From Marinimicrobium agarilyticum DSM 16975 (GTDB taxonomy: Bacteria > Pseudomonadota > Gammaproteobacteria > Pseudomonadales > Cellvibrionaceae): a stretch of DNA of 64,000 nucleotides. Position numbers and translations under genes: made by a program. The stretch covers positions 62,001-126,000 of the forward strand of contig NZ_AUHU01000007.1 in NCBI RefSeq assembly GCF_000423345.1, written 5' to 3'. Positions 1-8,275 of the stretch are shown here, in pieces; positions within the stretch are counted from its first letter, which is position 1; the number at the start of each line of letters is the position of its first letter. Under the pieces are notes generated by a model. It ran no database searches. It saw only the letters and a program-made list of their open reading frames with translations, and had not been told where the DNA came from.

Positions 1-1426
1 CCGGCTCCAACGCCTTGACCGAACTCTCACCACCGGAGTTTCGAACGTGTGCCACCAGACTGGTTTGTTCGGGGTTCAGTGTGTCCTTCCCATCCACCAC
101 CAATGTCCAGATCACCTGGTCCTGTTCGTGCCGCTTGGTAAAGCTTACGTCGAACTGGGAGGCCACTGCCAACTGGTGGGCATACAGGCGCGAGAACGTT
201 TTTCCGTCGAGCGTCAGGCGCACATCATATTCGCCAGGCCGCTCGGGGGCCGGCAGCGCGAGCTCGTAGACACCGTCAGCAGGCGAGGTCTTTGGCCCGG
301 AACGCTGGAAGATGACTTCATCCTCCGGGCCACGGATTTCGACGGTCACCGTCAGTAAATCCAGGACCTCCGGCTGATCAATGACGCCATTGTCGTCTCG
401 CAGGTGAAACCGCAACGGCAGGTCTTCCCCTACATGGACGTTGTTGGGGACTGGCTCGACCACCAGCTTCAGATCACTGATCACTGTGAGCCGACTGAAG
501 GGCTGCATATCCGCCTGGATTTTCCACCGACCCGGCAACGGCTCCGTCACCGTAATCAGGTCGTAGTCCTCGGTATGGTGCCAATTCATGTTGGCGAGCT
601 CAGAGGGGTACCGGTATTCCCGGTTTTTCGGGTCGATCAGCCGGGTGGGGGTCTGTCCCGGTTCGCGTCGAATCAGGGCGGTAAACTCCTGAACGCTCTT
701 GTCGATCAGAAAGAAACCATCATTAATGGGCAGTTGATCCGCCGGCACAGTCTGCTGAAAGATGAGCAGCAGACTGTTCATCAGATCCTCCGCATTGCGG
801 GCCCGACTGAACAGCCCATCGGAGGTACGGGCTATCTGACGCAGGAGGTCCTCATCAGCTTCGTCGGACAGACCGATGGTGTGTACCCGGTAGCCCGCCG
901 CTCTGAGCTTAGGCACCAGGGTATTAACCACCCGTTGTTGCTCCCGGGCGCTGACGGCGGCATCCGGGCTGACATCGACCATACCGTCGGTCAGCAAAAT
1001 AATATCGGCTCGCCGACCCTCTTCTTTCAGTAGAGCGCGATCGTACGCGGCCTCTTCCAGGGCGGCGCCGATATGGGTGTAAAGCGCAACGGAGTTGATA
1101 TCGTCCACACGGGTAAGCGCATGGGCTTTCCAGCCCGCATCGGCCTGCTCGTGAGGAATCAGCGTGTTGACGGAGCCCCCAAACGTCCAGACGCCAGCCC
1201 GACTGTCGGGCGGAAGCAATCGGACAAGAAGGGAGAGCGCCGGGCGGCGCAGGTTGTCCGGGTCCGTTCGGGCCATACTGCCGGAAATGTCCACCACCAG
1301 GCGGATATCCGCCGGCGCCAACGTCTCGGGGACCTGCGCTTCACGCTCTGTGGCCACCTGCGCCTTGACCGGCACGCCGAAGGCGAGCAGGACCAACAAC
1401 CACAACGCCAGGCACTGACCCTTCAT
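1..1426 (-). CDS. VWA-domain exported protein, TIGR03503-like (3' end outside window)
   Basis: The 475 residues visible start with a signal peptide (hydrophobic residues 7-20, likely cleavage after A22) followed by a von Willebrand A domain. The MIDAS motif DISGS is at residues 46-50 and a second metal-site segment, LLTDGM, lies further on. After the VWA domain (about residues 40-240) come beta-rich regions that look like Ig-type folds, and the frame runs off the left edge, so the C-terminus is unseen. The layout resembles the gammaproteobacterial TIGR03503 family of unknown function. VWA domains bind protein partners through a divalent metal, so a periplasmic or membrane-anchored scaffold is likely. 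The ATG lies 2 nt after the stop of the preceding minus-strand gene, so the two are probably cotranscribed. Confidence 0.8.
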   Translation of the reverse strand, partial: MKGQCLALWLLVLLAFGVPVKAQVATEREAQVPETLAPADIRLVVDISGSMARTDPDNLRRPALSLLVRLLPPDSRAGVWTFGGSVNTLIPHEQADAGWKAHALTRVDDINSVALYTHIGAALEEAAYDRALLKEEGRRADIILLTDGMVDVSPDAAVSAREQQRVVNTLVPKLRAAGYRVHTIGLSDEADEDLLRQIARTSDGLFSRARNAEDLMNSLLLIFQQTVPADQLPINDGFFLIDKSVQEFTALIRREPGQTPTRLIDPKNREYRYPSELANMNWHHTEDYDLITVTEPLPGRWKIQADMQPFSRLTVISDLKLVVEPVPNNVHVGEDLPLRFHLRDDNGVIDQPEVLDLLTVTVEIRGPEDEVIFQRSGPKTSPADGVYELALPAPERPGEYDVRLTLDGKTFSRLYAHQLAVASQFDVSFTKRHEQDQVIWTLVVDGKDTLNPEQTSLVAHVRNSGGESSVKALEP

Positions 1427-1428
1427 CG

Positions 1429-2097
1429 CTAGACCATAATATCCAGAGCCCGCCGACCTTTCTCGGTCAGGTACCAGCGGATGCCTTTGCGGGTGTTAAG
1501 TCTGCCGGCCAACTGACGACTGACCAGCACATTGAGAGATTTCTGGATGGTGGTTTCATCCGCTCCCGCCTCGCGGCACAGCCCCGCCATGGAGCGGTAG
1601 ATGTGGCGCCCCACTCCGAGGGTCTTGAGCACCTTGCTGGCCGCGATGTCCAACTCTTCCGGCTCCATGGGGCCGGCATTGTCGTCCAGATCGGTTTCCT
1701 GCTCGGTTTCGGTGTCCAGCAGAGGCAGCAACTCTTCCTGCATGATGCGCAACTCGTGCTGCATGTCTTCCACTTGAGTACGGGCCGCCATCGCCTCGCG
1801 CAGAATGCGTTTGGGTGTGCTGGTCAGCACCAGGCGCGAGGCGATGGCCACGATCAGACAGAAGCCGGTGTAAATCAGCAGACGGGAGGGGTCATCTCGA
1901 ATTTCGGTAATCAGATCACTCTGCACGAAAAACAGTATGACCGGCACCAGAAATGCCGCGCCAATGCCCATGACGATGCAACGCGGCAGTGCCGCGTCGT
2001 CTTCCCGTTCCTGAGTCATCTGATAGTAGTTGATCAGACCGCCGAACACGCCAGCGATACTCATCACCGCCGCCAAGATAAAAATATGATTCGCCAT
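1429..2097 (-). CDS. Three-TM protein with coiled coil and C-terminal winged helix (YEATS-associated-like)
   Basis: The 222-residue product has three predicted membrane helices (about residues 4-24, 43-62 and 75-95), a charged helical stretch (about 105-150) and a C-terminal segment that reads as a winged-helix domain ending in LTEKGRRALDIMV. I chose the ATG at 2097 because AGGAG sits 6 nt upstream; an upstream in-frame extension to 2151 has no such support. The shape resembles proteins described as YEATS-associated three-TM/helix proteins, but I cannot confirm the family by eye. The next gene is a VWA protein 2 nt downstream. Together they could form a membrane sensor and scaffold pair; that is inference. 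Confidence 0.7.
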   Translation of the reverse strand: MANHIFILAAVMSIAGVFGGLINYYQMTQEREDDAALPRCIVMGIGAAFLVPVILFFVQSDLITEIRDDPSRLLIYTGFCLIVAIASRLVLTSTPKRILREAMAARTQVEDMQHELRIMQEELLPLLDTETEQETDLDDNAGPMEPEELDIAASKVLKTLGVGRHIYRSMAGLCREAGADETTIQKSLNVLVSRQLAGRLNTRKGIRWYLTEKGRRALDIMV

Positions 2098-2204
2098 GAC
2101 GATCTCCTGTGACGTCAGCCACCGTGCCTCAATACCCAAAGCAAGGGACACAGCTGGCAGTTTAATTACTCTTAGTTATAGCAGTTCTGTCCCAGAGGGC
2201 AACA

Positions 2205-2540
2205 TCAGTCCGACGACGGCTTGGGTCGTACCAGCAGTTGGAAGACCAGGGAAAGCACCAGCGCCATCAACCACACCCCCAACAAAATCAACCCGGAACG
2301 GGAGGCACTGGCCAGGGTATCGAACCACGCATCCAGAACCATCACAAAAAGTGCTGGCGCCAAAAACAACTGATCCTCAACCACAATGGGCCCAGGCGTC
2401 AAGAGCAGGGCCGCCACTGTCACCAGCAGCAAATGCCGCCACTCCCGCTTGGCGTTACGCGTGATCCGCCACGCGACCGCCAGCAGCGCGAGGCCGCCGG
2501 CTCCGTAAACCATCCAGGCAATGGCATAACCTGTTGTCAT
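2205..2540 (-). CDS. Small inner-membrane protein, unknown function
   Basis: This 111-residue protein is almost entirely hydrophobic, with three to four predicted membrane helices and a basic loop (RNAKREWRH) after the first or second helix. No enzymatic motif is visible and I do not recognise the family. The start is uncertain: ATG 2540 and GTG 2543 both follow a GGAG at workable spacing, and a GTG at 2567 is also in frame. It lies upstream of the three-TM/VWA pair on the same strand, with about 105 nt between, and may be transcribed with it. Confidence 0.55.
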   Translation of the reverse strand: MTTGYAIAWMVYGAGGLALLAVAWRITRNAKREWRHLLLVTVAALLLTPGPIVVEDQLFLAPALFVMVLDAWFDTLASASRSGLILLGVWLMALVLSLVFQLLVRPKPSSD

Positions 2541-2634
2541 CACTTTGTCGGCTCCTATCAGCTCCACTTGAATCGGTGCGGCCCAATCACTGTTGCCGGA
2601 CGATCAATTTTACAAGTTATTGGGTCTCATCGCC

Positions 2635-3078
2635 TCACACCCAGGTAATGGCGTATTCTTCCCAATCTTCCTCCGGGATGTCGCTTTCCGACACAAATCG
2701 ACCGGCCGCGGACACGCCCGCCCGCCGCACACTGGTCGGGTCACCGCTCAGCAATGGGTGCCAGTCTGGCAACGGCTCACCCTCGGCCAGCAGCCGGTAG
2801 GCACAGGTATCGGGGAGCCAGTGAAACGCTTCCACATCTTCCGGTCGCAACACGGTGCAGTCGGGCACATTGCGCTGTCGGTTGGGATAATCCGTACAAC
2901 AGGCGGTTTCGCCATCCAGATAGCGGCAGGCGATATTGGTGAACAGCAGTTCGCCAGTCTCCTCGTCCTCAAGCTTGTGCAGGCAGCATTTCCCACAGCC
3001 ATCGCACAGGGATTCCCACTCCGCGGCGGTCATTTCCTCCAACCGTTTGCGTTCCCAGAAGGCGCGCTGAGCGACCAC
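2635..3078 (-). CDS. ycgN: YcgN family cysteine-cluster protein (UPF0260)
   Basis: The 147-residue product matches the YcgN/UPF0260 pattern: an FWERKRLEEM lead, then WESLCDGCGKCC and further cysteines in ACRYL and ACCTDYPNR, and the signature TCAYRLLAEGEPLPDWHPLL. The cysteines probably bind a metal or Fe-S cluster, as in the wider CxxCxxCC proteins. The biochemical function is unknown. The start is taken as GTG 3078, 2 nt after the ycgL stop, because family similarity begins right there and the length matches the usual size of about 150 residues. It is the last gene of the dnaX operon. Confidence 0.9.
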   Translation of the reverse strand: MVAQRAFWERKRLEEMTAAEWESLCDGCGKCCLHKLEDEETGELLFTNIACRYLDGETACCTDYPNRQRNVPDCTVLRPEDVEAFHWLPDTCAYRLLAEGEPLPDWHPLLSGDPTSVRRAGVSAAGRFVSESDIPEEDWEEYAITWV

Positions 3079-3080
3079 GG

Positions 3081-3374
3081 CTAATGCCCCAGTTTGCTGT
3101 TGTGACCGTGAATATTCGCCGCCTCTGCATCGGCCTCCGGCCCGGGGGGCAACTGCAGGTAGTAACCCGGCTCGTCCAGACAGGCGAGCACCCGCTCGGC
3201 GCTGGTACGCGCGAGTTTGCGCTCCGGAGTGAGCGCCAGAATCATGGCCGACTGGGGCTTGCCGAAGCGTTTCAGCAAGTCCTCCGGCACACGCTCCAGG
3301 CCCTCGGCACGCTTTACGTAAAGGTACATGCCCGCCTCTTTGGGGCTGCGAAACACTTCCACCAGGGTTTTCAT
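3081..3374 (-). CDS. ycgL: YcgL domain-containing protein
   Basis: A 97-residue protein with the YcgL family pattern: a short strand followed by MYLYVKRAEGLERVPEDLLKRFG, then the segment with GYYLQLPP. The family has a small alpha/beta fold and no known enzymatic activity. The ATG overlaps the rnd stop codon (ATGA), so translation is coupled to rnd. The rnd-ycgL-ycgN order is common in gammaproteobacteria and supports the assignment. Confidence 0.93.
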   Translation of the reverse strand: MKTLVEVFRSPKEAGMYLYVKRAEGLERVPEDLLKRFGKPQSAMILALTPERKLARTSAERVLACLDEPGYYLQLPPGPEADAEAANIHGHNSKLGH

Positions 3375-4567
3375 TGCTCACTCTCCTCGCCCGTCTCCGG
3401 CAGACTCGATCGCTCTCGCTCGGCGGCCTCCAACAGGCCCTGCCCGAGCAGCTCGAAGCGCCAGCCCTTCAACCGCTGAGGCAATTCAAACGAACCTCCC
3501 TTGAGACCGGAGCGGACAATGGCCTCATATTCGCGTTTGCGCACCAGCAGCTCCGGCGGCAACGCCAATGACTCGGCGATGCCGCGAACATGGCGCTTGA
3601 GCGCCTTCATCATCGGGGCTTCAGCCCTTCCCAGAGGCGGGTCCAAGCGCTCGGGCCAGTCACTCTCGGGCTCGCTCAGCGCTACCTGAATTTCGGCCAG
3701 CAAGGCTTCCCCCTCTTCCACCTGGGTATGCGCGGGTACGTCTTTCAACGCCTGCAGCTGAGCCCGGTCCGACGGCTGGCGACGAGCCAATTCCCACAGC
3801 CCCGCTTCCTTGATCAGACGGTTGCGCGGGCGATCGCGCTCGCGCGCTTCGCGTTCACGCCAGGCGCTGAGACGCCGAAGCACGGCCAGTTCGCGCCGAC
3901 GCAACTTCCAGGCCGAACCCAGTTTGAGATAGTACCGTTCGAAATCCGGCTCGGCCTTGGCATTGGCCACCAACTCCGCACTGTCGGCCCGCGCCCACTC
4001 AAGACGACCGGTCTCGCGCAACATCTTGAGCAGCTTGCCGTAAACCACGAGCATGTGTGCCACATCAAGGGCGGCGTATTTTTTCTGGGGCACAGAGAGC
4101 GGCCTTTGCAACCAGTCCGAGCGGGTCTCCCCTTTGGGAATGTCGATATCGAGCAGGGTATTGACGAGGTTGGCGTAGCCGATGGAAAAGCCCAACCCGG
4201 CAAAGGCGGCTCCGATCTGGGTATCAAACAGTGGTTCGGGCAGCACCCCCAACCAACGCTGGAATACCTCCAGATCTTCGGAGCAGGCGTGCAATACCTT
4301 GGTGACCTCCGGGTCCTGAAACAGGGTACGGAGCGGCTCGAGTTCATCGATCGCCAGCGGATCAATCAGGTAACAGCCTCGCCCGTCGCCGATCTGCAGC
4401 AGTCCGGCAATCGGATAAAAGGTTTCCGAGCGCATGAATTCGGTATCCACCGCGATCGCCCCCTGCCCTCGCCAGCGCTCGCACAGCTCTGCCAAGTCGT
4501 GGTTTTGATCAATCCAGATGGGGTCGGTCGGAATGGGGGCTGCGGGGTTGGTCGGAGTGCTGGTCAT
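3371..4567 (-). CDS. rnd: Ribonuclease D
   Basis: RNase D is a 3'-5' exoribonuclease of the DEDD family that trims tRNA 3' ends and other stable RNAs. The 398-residue product has Exo I with D41-T-E43 (AVDTEF), Exo II with D98 (ACSEDLEVF) and Exo III with Y164 and D168 (YAALDVAHM), so all four acidic catalytic residues are present. An HRDC-type helical domain occupies roughly residues 205-300. Its start overlaps the recR stop by ATGA and its end overlaps the ycgL start the same way, which indicates translational coupling. Length is typical for the family. Confidence 0.96.
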   Translation of the reverse strand: MTSTPTNPAAPIPTDPIWIDQNHDLAELCERWRGQGAIAVDTEFMRSETFYPIAGLLQIGDGRGCYLIDPLAIDELEPLRTLFQDPEVTKVLHACSEDLEVFQRWLGVLPEPLFDTQIGAAFAGLGFSIGYANLVNTLLDIDIPKGETRSDWLQRPLSVPQKKYAALDVAHMLVVYGKLLKMLRETGRLEWARADSAELVANAKAEPDFERYYLKLGSAWKLRRRELAVLRRLSAWREREARERDRPRNRLIKEAGLWELARRQPSDRAQLQALKDVPAHTQVEEGEALLAEIQVALSEPESDWPERLDPPLGRAEAPMMKALKRHVRGIAESLALPPELLVRKREYEAIVRSGLKGGSFELPQRLKGWRFELLGQGLLEAAERERSSLPETGEESEQ

Positions 4568-5157
4568 AAGGCCTTTCGACTGGAAAATGCATGGGCGAGG
4601 GTGCCACCGTCGACGAACTCCAATTCACCCCCGAGGGGCACGCCGTGAGCGATCCGCGAGACGGCCACACCCAGCTCCTTGGCACGCTCACTGATATAGA
4701 AGGCGGTGGTTTCGCCCTCCATGGTCGGGTTGGTGGCCAGAATGACTTCGTTCACTTCGCCGGTTTTCAACTGGTTGACGAGATGATCCATACCGATCTC
4801 CTCCGGCCCGATGCCGTCGATGGGAGAAAGGCGCCCGAGCAGCACAAAGTACTTGCCCTGGTAGCCGCCAGCCTGCTCAATGGCGACGACATCGGCCGGG
4901 GTTTCCACCACACACAGCACCGATCCGTCCCGGCGAGGGTTCTCGCAGATACCACAGACGGTTTGTTCGGTGAGCGTACGGCAGCGCTGGCAGCGCCCCA
5001 CGCCCTCGATGGCCTTGTCCAGGCTTCGGGCGAGGCGGGCCGCCCCCTCGCGATTGTGCTCCAGCAGGTGCAACACCATCCGCTGGGCCGACTTGGGCCC
5101 GACACCGGGCAGACAGCGCAGCGCTGAAATCAGATCGTCAATCAGGGGACTGAACAC
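4564..5157 (-). CDS. recR: Recombination mediator protein RecR
   Basis: RecR works with RecF/RecO to load RecA at single-stranded gaps. The sequence has the helix-hairpin-helix [15 protein letters not shown], a four-cysteine zinc finger (CQRC and CGIC), a TOPRIM domain with CVVETPADV and ATNPTMEGE, and the conserved C-terminal segment [16 protein letters not shown]. Two GTG starts are possible. GTG 5157 has AAGGTGA about 6 nt upstream and is preferred; GTG 5166 would add three residues but leaves no room for a ribosome binding site. It sits between ybaB and rnd in the conserved dnaX-ybaB-recR order. Confidence 0.95.
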   Translation of the reverse strand: MFSPLIDDLISALRCLPGVGPKSAQRMVLHLLEHNREGAARLARSLDKAIEGVGRCQRCRTLTEQTVCGICENPRRDGSVLCVVETPADVVAIEQAGGYQGKYFVLLGRLSPIDGIGPEEIGMDHLVNQLKTGEVNEVILATNPTMEGETTAFYISERAKELGVAVSRIAHGVPLGGELEFVDGGTLAHAFSSRKAL

Positions 5158-5168
5158 AGAGGTCACCT

Positions 5169-5489
5169 TTAAAACGGCATCTTGAAATCCGGGGGGATAC
5201 CCATGCCGGAGGTCATATCGGCCATTTTTTCCTTGCTGTTGGCCTCTACTTTGCGCACTGCGTCGTTGACGGCGGCGGCAAGCAGGTCCTCAAGCACCTC
5301 TTTGTCCTCGCTCATGAGGCTGTCATCAATGTTAACGCTGCGAACGTCGTGGCGTCCGGTCATGACCACGGACACCAGGCCAGCACCGGACTGGCCGGTC
5401 ACTTCCGACTGAGCCAGTTCTTCCTGCATTTTCTGCATGTTGGCCTGCATTTCCTGGGCCTGCTTCATAAAATCGCCCAAACCTTTCAT
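5169..5489 (-). CDS. ybaB: YbaB/EbfC nucleoid-associated protein
   Basis: This 106-residue protein shows the YbaB/EbfC pattern: N-terminal [26 protein letters not shown], a long amphipathic helix, then [20 protein letters not shown] and a methionine-rich C-terminus with [12 protein letters not shown]. The family forms dimers that bind DNA. AGAGGTGA lies upstream of the ATG. The dnaX-ybaB-recR order is almost universal in proteobacteria. Confidence 0.96.
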   Translation of the reverse strand: MKGLGDFMKQAQEMQANMQKMQEELAQSEVTGQSGAGLVSVVMTGRHDVRSVNIDDSLMSEDKEVLEDLLAAAVNDAVRKVEANSKEKMADMTSGMGIPPDFKMPF

Positions 5490-5535
5490 AACTCACCTCT
5501 TACTTGATGCCCACTAGCGGGCTGCCTGCCCCCTC

Positions 5536-7536
5536 TTACTCCAGGGGCTGAACGGTATCCTCGCGCAACGTTGCGCCAAAGTGTTCGACCAGCTGTTGTA
5601 CGATGGGGTCCGTTTTCATGGCTTCAAGCGCCTGGACCCGATTCTCTTCTTTGATTCGCTGCGCCTGGGCGGCGGGCGTCTCACCCTCGACCTCGCCAGG
5701 CTGAATGCGCACCCGCACCGGCTCACCGTAATAGTCCGTGAGCACGTCCGCCAACCGCTGCTGCTGGCCTTCGTCAAACAGGGCACTGTGGCGCTCATCC
5801 AGGACAAAGCTCAGGTCGTTACCCTGACGGCCCACCAGAACGCAGTTGGCGGCGGTGCTCTGAAGCAGCCCGCCAGCGTTGAGCCCCAGAAACACCTGAG
5901 CCCAATTTTCCGGCCGGGTATCGGCAAGCGCCACCTTGGGAACGGTTTTCTTTCGCGGCGGCGGCGCTCCGGTCTCCACAGGCTTTGTGGGGGCCGCTGA
6001 GCTGGCGGGTGGAGGCGCCGGCGGCTCAGATCGAGGCTGAGGCTCAGGCGTTCGCGGCGGCGCATCGATTGCCCCTCGCGGCTCCGGTGCATGCTCAGAG
6101 CGCTCCCGCACTTTCTTCGGTGCGGGCTGGTAGGGACCGTCGAACGGCGGCATGTCTTCTTCCGTGTACGGCGGCGGCTCTTCTTGTTGCGGCATCGGTG
6201 GTTCTTGAGCCACAGGCGCGTCCTGAGTCACGGGAGACTCTGCCGAGCGCGGCGCTACCGGCTCGGGAGGTTTGTCAGCGAGCGGCTTTGGGTCGGTGGC
6301 CGGCTCCTCCCGAGCGGTGAAATCGGGAGCAGCTTCAGTCTTCGCCGCCGGCGTCTCTTCGGGAATCTGCTCTGCCAGACGCTCGCCCGGGCTGGTCGGA
6401 GGTGTATTTTCACCCGCGGCAGGCAATGGTTTCTTGGGGATTTCAGCCAGGCCCTGAGGCTTGAAGGCCAGCATCCGCAACAGCACCATTTCAAGGCCAG
6501 CGCGTGGATCCGGCGCCAGGGGCAGATCCCGCCGCCCGAGCAAAGCGGTCTGATAAAACAGCTGAATGTCTTCCGGTGGCAATGCCTGGGCCAACTCCAA
6601 CACCTTGTCCCGGTCACCGTGACTGTTGTCCACCGCTTCGGGCAGGGCCTGGGCGATCGCCACCCGATGCATCAGCGCCAGTAGCTCGGCCAGAGCGGCG
6701 GCGTAGTCCGGCGCCTGCTCTGACATCTGCTCCACCGCGCCCAGCAACGCCTTGCCGTCCTGGCGGGCCAGCGCTCCGATCATCTCGTAAATGGCGCGCT
6801 GGTCAATGGTGCCCAGCATGGTGCGCACTTCGGCTTCGGTAATCTTGCCGGAGCCGTAAGCAATGGCCTGATCGGAGAGACTCATGGCGTCGCGCATACT
6901 GCCGTCTGCCGAGCGACCCAACAACCAGAGCGCGCTTTCTTCGAACGGGACCAGCTCCTTTTCCAGAATCTCTTTGAGGTGGTGCACGATCCACTCGGGA
7001 TTCATGTTCTTCAGGTTGAACTGAAGGCACCGGGAGAGAATCGTGACCGGCAGCTTTTGCGGGTCGGTGGTGGCCAGCAGGAATTTGACGTGCGGCGGCG
7101 GCTCTTCCAGGGTTTTCAGCAGGGCATTAAAGCTGTGGCCGGAGAGCATGTGCACTTCGTCGATCAGGTAGACCTTGTAGCGGCCTCTTGTCGGAGCGTA
7201 CTGGACGTTTTCCAGCAGTTCCCGGGTGTCTTCAACTTTGGTGCGGGAAGCCGCGTCCACCTCGATCAGGTCGACAAACCGGTTTTCGGCGATTTCCACG
7301 CAGGCGCTACACTGACCACAGGGCTCGGAGCTGACGCCGCTTTCGCAGTTGAGGCATTTGGCCAGGATACGGGCAATGGTGGTTTTGCCGACGCCGCGGG
7401 TACCGGTAAACAGGTAGGCGTGGTGCAGCCGGTTGTGGTCGAGGGCATTGATGAGCGCCTGGAGCACGTGCTCCTGCCCCACGGTCTCACGGAACGTGCG
7501 TGGGCGGTATTTGCGGGCCAGGACTTGGTAGCTCAT
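5536..7536 (-). CDS. dnaX: DNA polymerase III subunit gamma/tau
   Basis: DnaX is the clamp-loader ATPase that also tethers the polymerase cores. The 666-residue product starts MSYQVLARKYRPRTF, with GAGG just upstream; an in-frame extension to 7695 is not supported. Visible motifs are the Walker A GTRGVGK (45-51), a zinc module with C64, C73, C76 and C79, Walker B DEVH (126-129) and the sensor SRC. Residues about 370-560 form a proline/glutamate-rich linker, followed by the tau-type C-terminal domain. I found no canonical A-AAA-AAG slippery site in the expected frame near the linker, so gamma production by frameshift is not evident. First gene of the operon running to ycgN. Confidence 0.97.
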   Translation of the reverse strand: MSYQVLARKYRPRTFRETVGQEHVLQALINALDHNRLHHAYLFTGTRGVGKTTIARILAKCLNCESGVSSEPCGQCSACVEIAENRFVDLIEVDAASRTKVEDTRELLENVQYAPTRGRYKVYLIDEVHMLSGHSFNALLKTLEEPPPHVKFLLATTDPQKLPVTILSRCLQFNLKNMNPEWIVHHLKEILEKELVPFEESALWLLGRSADGSMRDAMSLSDQAIAYGSGKITEAEVRTMLGTIDQRAIYEMIGALARQDGKALLGAVEQMSEQAPDYAAALAELLALMHRVAIAQALPEAVDNSHGDRDKVLELAQALPPEDIQLFYQTALLGRRDLPLAPDPRAGLEMVLLRMLAFKPQGLAEIPKKPLPAAGENTPPTSPGERLAEQIPEETPAAKTEAAPDFTAREEPATDPKPLADKPPEPVAPRSAESPVTQDAPVAQEPPMPQQEEPPPYTEEDMPPFDGPYQPAPKKVRERSEHAPEPRGAIDAPPRTPEPQPRSEPPAPPPASSAAPTKPVETGAPPPRKKTVPKVALADTRPENWAQVFLGLNAGGLLQSTAANCVLVGRQGNDLSFVLDERHSALFDEGQQQRLADVLTDYYGEPVRVRIQPGEVEGETPAAQAQRIKEENRVQALEAMKTDPIVQQLVEHFGATLREDTVQPLE

Positions 7537-7650
7537 GCCTTCCTCAGTGGATCGATGGTGCGAATCAAAGCGCGAGTATACCGGAAGATGCCCTTCTATA
7601 TATACGCCACCGGCTTCCCTCCCACTGACTCTTGTTGAGGCGTCGCGTCC

Positions 7651-7761
7651 GGTCCGCTGTCGGGTGCATGGTTCCCGGACACGCCGTGAACCCATCCCTG
7701 GGGGCTCGAATCGCGGGTCCCCCGCTCCACGATCCGGGAACCATGCACCCGACAGCGGACC
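7651..7761 (-). repeat. Conserved-core hairpin element, copy 1 (subtype I)
   Basis: Two perfect 29-nt complementary arms (7651-7679 and 7733-7761) enclose a 53-nt core. In core orientation (minus strand) the core contains hairpin 1 with GCGGG/CCCGC arms and hairpin 2 CCCA-GGGA-TGGG (plus-strand positions 7691-7702), followed by TTCACGGCGTG. The 5' flank reads TGGCACTGA before the arm and the 3' flank reads GGACGCGACG. The arm sequence is not shared with the other six copies. The core lies in the same direction as ffs and dnaX. Confidence 0.9.
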
Positions 7762-7819
7762 TCAGTGCCATTAGCCCCCAAAGGAGAAGAGTCGTGTTGA
7801 GGGTTGGTCTTCGCGCTGA

Positions 7820-7931
7820 GGCCCGAGGAGGGGTAGACCGGTTGTAGACTCTCTGAGGCATGGATGCCGATGAGAAGCCCCCATGGATGGGTTCACGGCG
7901 GGTCTACAACCGGTGTACCCCTCCTCGGGCC
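7820..7931 (+). repeat. Conserved-core hairpin element, copy 2 (subtype II)
   Basis: Thirty-nt arms (7820-7849 and 7902-7931), complementary at 29 of 30 positions, enclose a 52-nt core. The core has hairpin 1 GGCA-TGGA-TGCC nested in CTC/GAG, and hairpin 2 CCCA-TGGA-TGGG (7880-7891), then GTTCACGGCGG. The 3' flank GTACGTGATGACAAT resembles that of copy 5. It lies 58 bp from copy 1 in the opposite orientation, and its core is antisense to ffs/dnaX transcription. Confidence 0.9.
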
Positions 7932-7980
7932 GTACGTGATGACAATGAAACACCTCCCTATTTTGGGGAGCTATATTAAA

Positions 7981-8020
7981 TGCGCTTACGGCGGGTGCGC
8001 TTCGCTTACCGCGCCCTACA
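7981..8020. repeat. GC-rich CGCTTACC/GCGCCCTAC repeat
   Basis: A 40-bp repeat of the type GGTGCGCTTCGCTTACC followed by GCGCCCTAC, which is common in gammaproteobacterial intergenic DNA. A related, much longer inverted version occurs at 27781-27910. It lies between hairpin copy 2 and the SRP RNA gene. Confidence 0.5.
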
Positions 8021-8071
8021 GGGATACAACGAGCGAGCAACTAAGGAAAGACGTAACGGGAGAATTAAGGA

Positions 8072-8180
<109 letters not shown>

Positions 8181-8275
8181 ATAGCGGCTCGAGCGTCCGA
8201 AGCACCGGGCGGCGCCTCTCTCGAGTGGGGCGCATTATCCGCAGTTTGCCCCCACTTTGCAACCGTCCTTGAGCC

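Larger units (their letters stand above)
7537..8071. other. Repeat-rich spacer between the 4.5S RNA gene and dnaX
   Basis: This 535-bp gap has no convincing gene. It holds two conserved-core hairpin elements (7651-7761 and 7820-7931), a GC-rich repeat at 7981-8020 and a short hairpin with CTCCC/GGGAG arms near 7954-7970. A TATACT on the minus strand at 7575-7580 could be the -10 box of the dnaX promoter; no good -35 box is seen. Several open frames cross the hairpins, but they are byproducts of the palindromes. Confidence 0.6.

Noticed and set aside
3590-4648. A 352-codon open frame opposite rnd and recR
   Set aside because: Antisense shadow of two conserved genes with overlapping start/stop coupling.
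5536-7536. Programmed -1 frameshift in dnaX
   Set aside because: The minus-strand sequence around the linker lacks an A-AAA-AAG heptamer; CGAAAGAAAACC is not a canonical slippery site.
7565-8040. Open reading frames across the hairpin elements (for example 7565-7861 and 7771-8040, minus strand)
   Set aside because: They are created by the palindromes, overlap each other in several frames, lack ribosome binding sites and translate into the same peptide scraps at unrelated loci (22446-22775, 27879-28127).
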